Assembly: GCA_028829895.1 (NCBI GenBank)
Contig: CM054181.1
Coordinates: forward strand, 46,965,759 to 47,029,758
Length of the DNA: 64,000 bases
Direction of reading: 5' to 3'
From: Sinotaia quadrata
Taxonomy: Eukaryota; Mollusca; Gastropoda; Architaenioglossa; Viviparidae
Shown: positions 59,024-64,000 of the stretch, piece after piece
Layout: the number at the start of each line of letters is the position of its first letter
How positions within the stretch are numbered: the stretch's first letter is position 1
The notes under the pieces: model-generated
What the model was told of the DNA's origin: nothing
The model's database searches: none
Seen by the model: only the letters and a program-made list of their open reading frames with translations
Program-made: the position numbers and the translations under genes

Positions 59024-60340
59024 CAACATAATCCTCACTACAAATTTACACTACGGATGTTTAATTATCCTCGAGTGTACATTGCCTTAAGCATGTTTGA
59101 TATAACTAAGAGGTACGTTGGTTATGTTTTAGCCCAATCAGGAAGATGTACCGATAGCAAGGCGATAACTACGGCTCATCCCAGGCCCATTGCTGCAGTC
59201 TTTGATTGTCAGGTAAACAGACAAAGCCGGTTAGCTTGCTTTGTTTATTGACACTGTGCAGAGAAACGAAACAATTGGCTTGTTCTGGTGTATGATAACA
59301 ATGTTTTGCTTGTATGTTAGTCTTACTCTTATCTTCTTTTCTCTTAATCAGTCACACACACATAAGCAAACATATCCACCTATACGTAAGGGTACAAAAG
59401 CTTCAAGTAGGATTGTGAATACAATCATGTTTGCGTATATGTATGTTGTTTGAGGGTATGTGAATAAGTATGTGTGTTTGTATGTGTGTGCACTCGTGCA
59501 AGCATGTGATTGAATGTGGACGTTTATGGATATATGGATGTGTTTGTAGATTAGATGTGTACAGATGTATGTGTGTGTGTGTGTGTGTGTACAAATATAC
59601 ATTTATAAGTGTGTGTGTGTGTGTTCGTGTTATTGAATATGCATGAATGCATGCACCTTTTCCTTGTAAATCTGAATTATGGAGTTAGATAAACCTCATC
59701 AGCTGTTCTCATCCAGTACATAAGAGAAACAAGTCATGTGATGCATATAACGTGTCATTAATGTAGATGACGATGTCTAGCTAGATTATTACTATTATTA
59801 TGTTGTTATATTTGGTACTGCTTATACAGATGATGACTGTTGCTTATAAATTTGGTAAAATGCGAGTGAAGACGATAACAATATCGTCATGATCAAATGA
59901 CTCAAATAGTATGACGATGATGCAGATGAGTATGAAGAGAATAGTGGCAGAGGATAACGGTCCAAAGTAAACTAAAACATCACCCTGCTCCTTCATTCAT
60001 TTGGACCGTACATTCAGTCTGGTATTGTCTTTCATTAATTACAGATTCGTGTGCTCACTAACTTTACTGGGTCAATGCAGCTCCTTCTTTTCGGTTGTTG
60101 TCGCAGTTATCAGCTGAGAAATCTCCAACACACTTTCCACTCTAAACCTCATCCCATCAAAGCGTCCGTGATACAGCGTTGGTACTCCAGCGTTTAGCCA
60201 CATCCGCTCCTCGAAACAGTGGGATTAGATTACCTGATGGGCGCCAGTTACCGCTGAGAATTAGGCTGGGGAAAGGAGACTGATTTGGAAGATGGTGATA
60301 GGAAATGGTGCTAGTTCAGGTTTGCACACTTATCGACCAG

Positions 60341-60345
<5 letters not shown>
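59022..60345. other. unique region with small GT repeats
   Basis: GT runs at about 59567-59590 and 59610-59625, and trinucleotide words near 59780-59900. A GC-richer segment (60100-60300) has no recognisable gene. Confidence 0.5.
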
Positions 60346-60385
<40 letters not shown>

Positions 60386-60392
60386 TCTCTCT
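60346..60392. repeat. (CT)n microsatellite
   Basis: CT units with one interrupting G. Confidence 0.96.
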
Positions 60393-61099
60393 TAAAAGTA
60401 GGTCCATTCAAAGTGCTTTCAAAACAATATCACAAGCAGATATGGGACCGCCAAGCACAAGGAACGACCATTTAGTCACCTCCACCTATGTATCCTATGA
60501 CGTTTTGGGATCAAAACCATGAATTTGAGGGAGTATGCCGAATTTAGCTAAATGACCAGTATTTAAATAAATACAAACATTTTTCAGCTAAGTAAAACTA
60601 TTTAGCTAAATTCTTTCTACATACTAATTTAAATAAATGATTAATTCACAGAGGTAGGGTGGGGGGGAGTGCGTGCACGCAGAGTTCTCAGCGGAATAGT
60701 TTAAGTTCAGACAAACAGTAAAGAACCATTCATACTTGAGCAGATCTTTTAAAAAATAGAATTTCTGTTGCCCAATGCGCTTGAAGAATAACACTCTATC
60801 CAAAATATTTTGCAGTTTGACGCTAATCTGGAACGCCATTTTGCTGGGATCCTTGTGCGTGCTATCTTGATATGAAGGGTATTAAATAAATGTAAATAAA
60901 GACTATTTTTAAATACTTGTAAGTAAAGAATTTGGCTACATAATTCTCTGTTGTTTATTTAAATGCTGACTTTTAAATTTAGTTTTTCTGAAGATATATT
61001 TCGCTCGGAAACTTTCTTATGTTGCTAGAGTGAGCTTGACTAGTTACATGCAGGGACTTTTGAACCCTGCCTTCAAGTTCAAGAACACTCAACATCCCT

Positions 61100-61102
<3 letters not shown>
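60393..61102. other. unique stretch, nothing recognised
   Basis: Short frames only, including a 71-codon minus frame (60624-60839) without motifs. Confidence 0.5.

Positions 61103-61160
<58 letters not shown>
61103..61160. repeat. (CA)n microsatellite
   Basis: About 29 CA units. Confidence 0.97.
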
Positions 61161-61441
61161 TCAGAGATACATCTGATTTTACAGTAAGAGTGATGTACTT
61201 CTTCACAATAAATCTTGCCGGAAAGTTTTTATGTAAACTACTACTACTACTAATAATAATAGCTTCACAGTCAAGGGAGAAACGCTGTATCAAGCAGAGC
61301 AGCCACTCACACTGGGTACAGCGGGTGCTGCGACAGACGTGGTCCGAAGGTCATCACCACTTGCAAATAATCCTCTCACGCAGCACAGCACAAAAATGAG
61401 GCTGCCTGAAGTGTCTCACCGAGGCCTATTGAGACATTTAC

Positions 61442-61599
61442 TTGTAAGGTCCTTCAGCAGCATCTTTCTTCGTCAGTCTAACGCCGGATGCCGTGACGTC
61501 GTCGATAAGATAACTCTCCCGCGCTAGGTGGAAGTTGCGGCGCGTGAATTTGTGCCTAGCAACACTCGCGACGCTGGTCGCTCCGCTGCTCGCCGCCAT
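61442..61599 (-). CDS. candidate first coding exon of an unidentified gene
   Basis: On the minus strand 'gacaATGGCGGCGAGC' is a strong animal start context. It opens a 52-codon frame beginning MAASSGATSVASVARHKF and ending near KKDAAEGPY. The frame meets a plausible splice donor, 'ttacaa|gtaaatg', at 61442/61441, two codons before a stop. Its composition (Ala/Ser start, then charged and mixed residues) is protein-like and free of low complexity, and it lies in the most CpG-dense 110 bp of the window. I recognise no domain and cannot see the next exon. The alternative is a CpG-rich promoter or 5' region without this coding frame. Confidence 0.35.
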
Positions 61600-61610
61600 T
61601 GTCCGACAAT
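61485..61610. promoter_or_regulatory. CpG-rich island-like segment
   Basis: Around 16 CpG in about 120 bp, unlike the CpG-poor surroundings. Words include 'gacgtcgtc', 'tgcggcgcgtgaa', the X-box-like 'gtgcctagcaac' (61552-61563) and 'cgccgccatt', a YY1-like site on the other strand. It fits a promoter/first-exon region serving the minus strand, perhaps both strands. Confidence 0.4.
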
Positions 61611-61735
61611 CTCTCAACTTCGCTAGCTTTTTTGTCTTTATGCCCGGACGCAAGCAGACTGGTGAAAACAGACGCCAGCATTTTGTAAGAAAAATTAATA
61701 TGAAGAATAGTCGATAGTAAAGTAACGTGAGTTTG

Positions 61736-61739
<4 letters not shown>

Positions 61740-61794
<55 letters not shown>
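61740..61794. repeat. (CA)n microsatellite
   Basis: About 27 CA units just upstream (minus-strand sense) of the candidate first exon. Confidence 0.97.
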
Positions 61795-61797
<3 letters not shown>

Positions 61798-62037
61798 TAC
61801 GCACATAGTTTCAAAGGAGAAAATTTACAAAACGTTTAAAGACCAACTAAAATGGAATCTAGGTGAACCACAGATAAGAATAAATCCGTATGAAATGAGT
61901 CATTCCCATTCTTAGAATGAAGACTGCAAAATTTAAACATTCAGAAATTTGTATAAATGCATTTATTTCGGTATTGAAAGAAATCAGAGCTCTCTTTCAT
62001 TTGTGAGACTGACTTCTCACCATAGCAACATAATATT

Positions 62038-62045
62038 TGACGTCA
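62038..62045. promoter_or_regulatory. CRE palindrome TGACGTCA
   Basis: A perfect cAMP-response element lies 80 bp before the THAP reading frame, with 'caccatagcaac', half of an RFX-type site, about 20 bp before it. The pairing of CRE and X-box words is suggestive of an old promoter. No expression evidence can be had from sequence. Confidence 0.3.
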
Positions 62046-62124
62046 CGAGTGGGAACTACAATCCGCATGCGTTGTCCGACATAATATTGTCTTGCGTTAA
62101 ACCCGTGGTTTGATAAATTAAATC

Positions 62125-62416
62125 ATGGTTAAATATTGCAGTGCCATTGGCTGCACAAACAGCGGACAAACCAAAAATGTTCATTTTTTTACATTTCCCA
62201 AAGATCACAAATTACGAAAAAACGTGAATTGCAAAATTGAAAAGAGAAAACTTTCATCCGACAGTACAGACAGTAGTGTGTAGCGAGCACTTCGAAGAAG
62301 AAAACTATGAAATGCAAAGCAGAGTCTTTCGGAAGAATTTAGCAATGCAAGGCATTGAGGTGCCAAAAGTTAGACTTAACCAGTTTAAAATCAGTCTTAC
62401 ACTTACACAGTTATAG
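62125..62416 (+). pseudogene. THAP zinc-finger domain, frameshifted
   Basis: The frame from ATG 62125 reads MVKYCSAIGCTN, then VHFFTFPKDHKLRK. After a shift of one base near 62278 it continues VCSEHFEEENYE to IEVPKVRLNQF, stopping at 62414. This is the THAP pattern: C-x4-C at the start, H/F-FP in the middle, a C-x2-H-F second half and a proline-containing end. THAP binds DNA in P-element transposases and in host factors derived from them. Without the shift the frame ends at TAG 62281 after 52 codons. The conserved Trp after the FP motif also appears lost (KNVN in its place). No transposase body follows, so this is a decayed domain. A short intron could in principle rescue the frame but none is obvious. 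Confidence 0.75.
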
Positions 62417-62450
62417 TTATATCGTTTGATCATTGACATTCATTTGTTGT

Positions 62451-62563
62451 TTTACATACAATCAGTTCATTACAGTGACAGCTGTTATAAATATGCAGTG
62501 TGTGATGTTACATACAATCAGTTCATTACAATGACAGCTGTTATAAATATGCAGTGTGAAATG
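62451..62563. repeat. 56-bp direct duplication
   Basis: 'acatacaatcagttcattac' and 'gacagctgttataaatatgc' occur twice, 56 bp apart, with one internal difference. Too few copies to call an array. Confidence 0.95.
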
Positions 62564-63029
62564 AATAAGTCTTAAATCCATTCATTCGGTGAATCTTCAT
62601 GTAATTGGGAAGTTAATAAGTAATCATAGAAAATTTATTAAAAATTGTACTATGATTTCTGATGGGTTTTATTTTTTCTTAATTGCAGATACATAATTAT
62701 TTTTTATTTATTTATGTACACCTCATAATTAATTTAAATTCATTTTTCGCATTTGCACTTGTACAATAAAGTTAGAAAACAGTGTTCATGCAATAATTAA
62801 TGAAACTCTTGGTAAATTAATAATGAATAGTGTGCCTTAAAAGAGTTCTACTTGTAAAGATTTATTAAAATAGTTACTTCTTGCAGCTACAACTTGATAT
62901 GTGTTGTTAACATGGTTATTAATATGATTAAATTAACTATCGATTAATCAACTGTTATTTAATTACCTTGCAATAAATGATTTAATAAAAAAATTCTACT
63001 ATTATATATATATTTATATATATTTTAGT
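62564..63029. other. AT-rich unique stretch
   Basis: No gene or element recognised before the reversed family A copy. Confidence 0.5.
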
Positions 63030-63585
63030 TTATATATTTTATCTCTAATAACTCCATTTCTCTTCCTTGATAAGAACTTCATGTGATTTGCATTGACACT
63101 AATCTGTTGAATTTTGTTTTAGGATATAAGACTGTACAGATATTAAAATTATTCCAACATGGTTTCATGGAAATATTGATCTCATGTAATCTTTATCATT
63201 GTATTTGTTATGTGTATGTTTGATTGTTGATTTAATAAATTTATTGTTAAATGTATTAACCTTCTTACACATAAATATATAACTTATGTTGGAGAAAAAA
63301 AGTGGGTATATGGGGGCTCACTAAATATATATTAGAAGACATATTTATCTTCTCCTTTAGTAAGATGTTTTCCACCTATGGAAATAATGTGATAGTAAAT
63401 GTTTGTCTTTAATGTTGTGAAAGAGAGTAAACATTTACAACGCCTGCATATTCATCAAGTGAGAGGGATAAGTGGCGTCTGCTGAAGAAATTATTAATAA
63501 TATAAATTAAGATTCTCATCACTTGTAAGTAGTTAATTGGTGATTATTAAATTAATAACCATTAACTAGGTGGCAGTGGTGTAAC
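63030..63585. mobile_element. family A interspersed repeat, copy 4 (reverse orientation)
   Basis: The reverse complement follows copies 1 and 3. From the right it reads 'gccacctagttaatggttat', then 'cagcagacgccacttatccc', 'tactaaaggagaagataaat', 'aaatttattaaatcaacaat' and 'cagattagtgtcaatgcaaa'. It ends at 'ttattagagataaaatata', the boundary also present in copy 3. No GATA array adjoins this copy; the flank reads 'ctttatgttacac'. Confidence 0.85.
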
Positions 63586-64000
63586 ATAAAGTGGATAGGA
63601 TATGTCTAGGGATGATTTTTGTTAAAAATTGTTAAATTAATTGTCATTTTGCTGAAATTAGTAAATGTTAAAAATGATTGTTGAAACATTGTTTGAACCT
63701 AAGAACTTAATGGGAAATCCTAGACTAAAACAGAGGTAGAGAAGAGATAGTTGAATATGAAATAGACATTTAGAAAGCAGCCTTATCTCACTCAATACTT
63801 TTAGAACACTTTCTATAACTGTCTTACATTGTCTATCCTCTTTTAACTTTTGAAATTTTTGTTGCTAACCTTTTGATTTATAATTATTGATTGTATATTC
63901 TATTGATACATGGTTTACCATAGTTTTCATTATTGATATGTGGAGATTATATTGGTTACACTGAAGTTTACTAGTTGCTTGAGTGTATGTGGAGATTATA
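63586..64000. other. AT-rich sequence, possible start of a repeat at the window edge
   Basis: 'atatgtggagattatattgg' at about 63936 recurs as 'gtatgtggagattata' at the last bases (49 bp apart), so a tandem array may begin here. Otherwise no gene. Confidence 0.5.

Overview
The window looks like gene-poor, AT-rich, repeat-saturated DNA from an animal nuclear genome. A mollusc or other lophotrochozoan, possibly a cephalopod, is my best guess. The basis is very dense microsatellites, especially (GATA)n, (GT)n, (CT)n and (AAAG)n. It also carries more than two dozen long minisatellites, animal transposon families (a MULE, a hAT MITE, an R2/R4-type LINE), and no long unique open reading frame. The species is inference; nothing here names it. 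No prokaryotic features, rRNA, intact tRNA or CRISPR array was seen. Almost every long open frame is read through low-complexity or tandem repeats.

Layout. 1-3.3 kb: three minisatellites (35, 38 and about 35 bp). 4.4-5.2 kb: a compound GATA-type microsatellite joined to the first copy of an interspersed family called 'family A' here. 5.5-16.6 kb: a run of minisatellites (80, about 30, 55, about 20, 34, 42, 42, 55 and 69 bp). 16.9-20.2 kb: a drifting pentamer block, long GATA, GT and TTA arrays, and a 33-bp array. 22.7-24.7 kb: a 69-bp dimeric array, a hAT-like MITE with an 8-bp target duplication, and CT-rich arrays. 25.5-26.4 kb: a MULE-type non-autonomous DNA transposon with a perfect 9-bp target duplication. 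30.0-31.8 kb: nested pieces of an R2/R4-type LINE lying among TAA repeats.

31.9-36.9 kb: a 26-bp array, GATA and CT arrays, and one minisatellite split by about 1.9 kb of inserted DNA. 36.9-38.3 and 47.0-48.4 kb: the two longest copies of family A. 41.5-42.5 kb: 56-bp and 48-bp arrays and a trinucleotide block. 44.5-45.6 kb: a nearly homogeneous 33-bp array of 32 units that stays open as a proline-rich repeat polypeptide. 49.2-57.4 kb: 81-, 44-, 22-, 39- and 75-bp arrays, a long (AAAG)n and a (TTGTG)n. 61.4-62.4 kb: the most gene-like stretch, with a CpG-rich island, a candidate minus-strand first exon and a frameshifted THAP zinc-finger domain on the plus strand. 63.0-63.6 kb: family A in reverse orientation.

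There is no operon or pathway to describe. Content is dominated by mobile-element remnants and by tandem arrays that grew in and around them. The observations that most deserve follow-up are the 33-bp array, the transposons with intact target duplications, the two-monomer structure seen in four unrelated minisatellites, the microsatellite-ended family A, and the one-sided distribution of long G runs.
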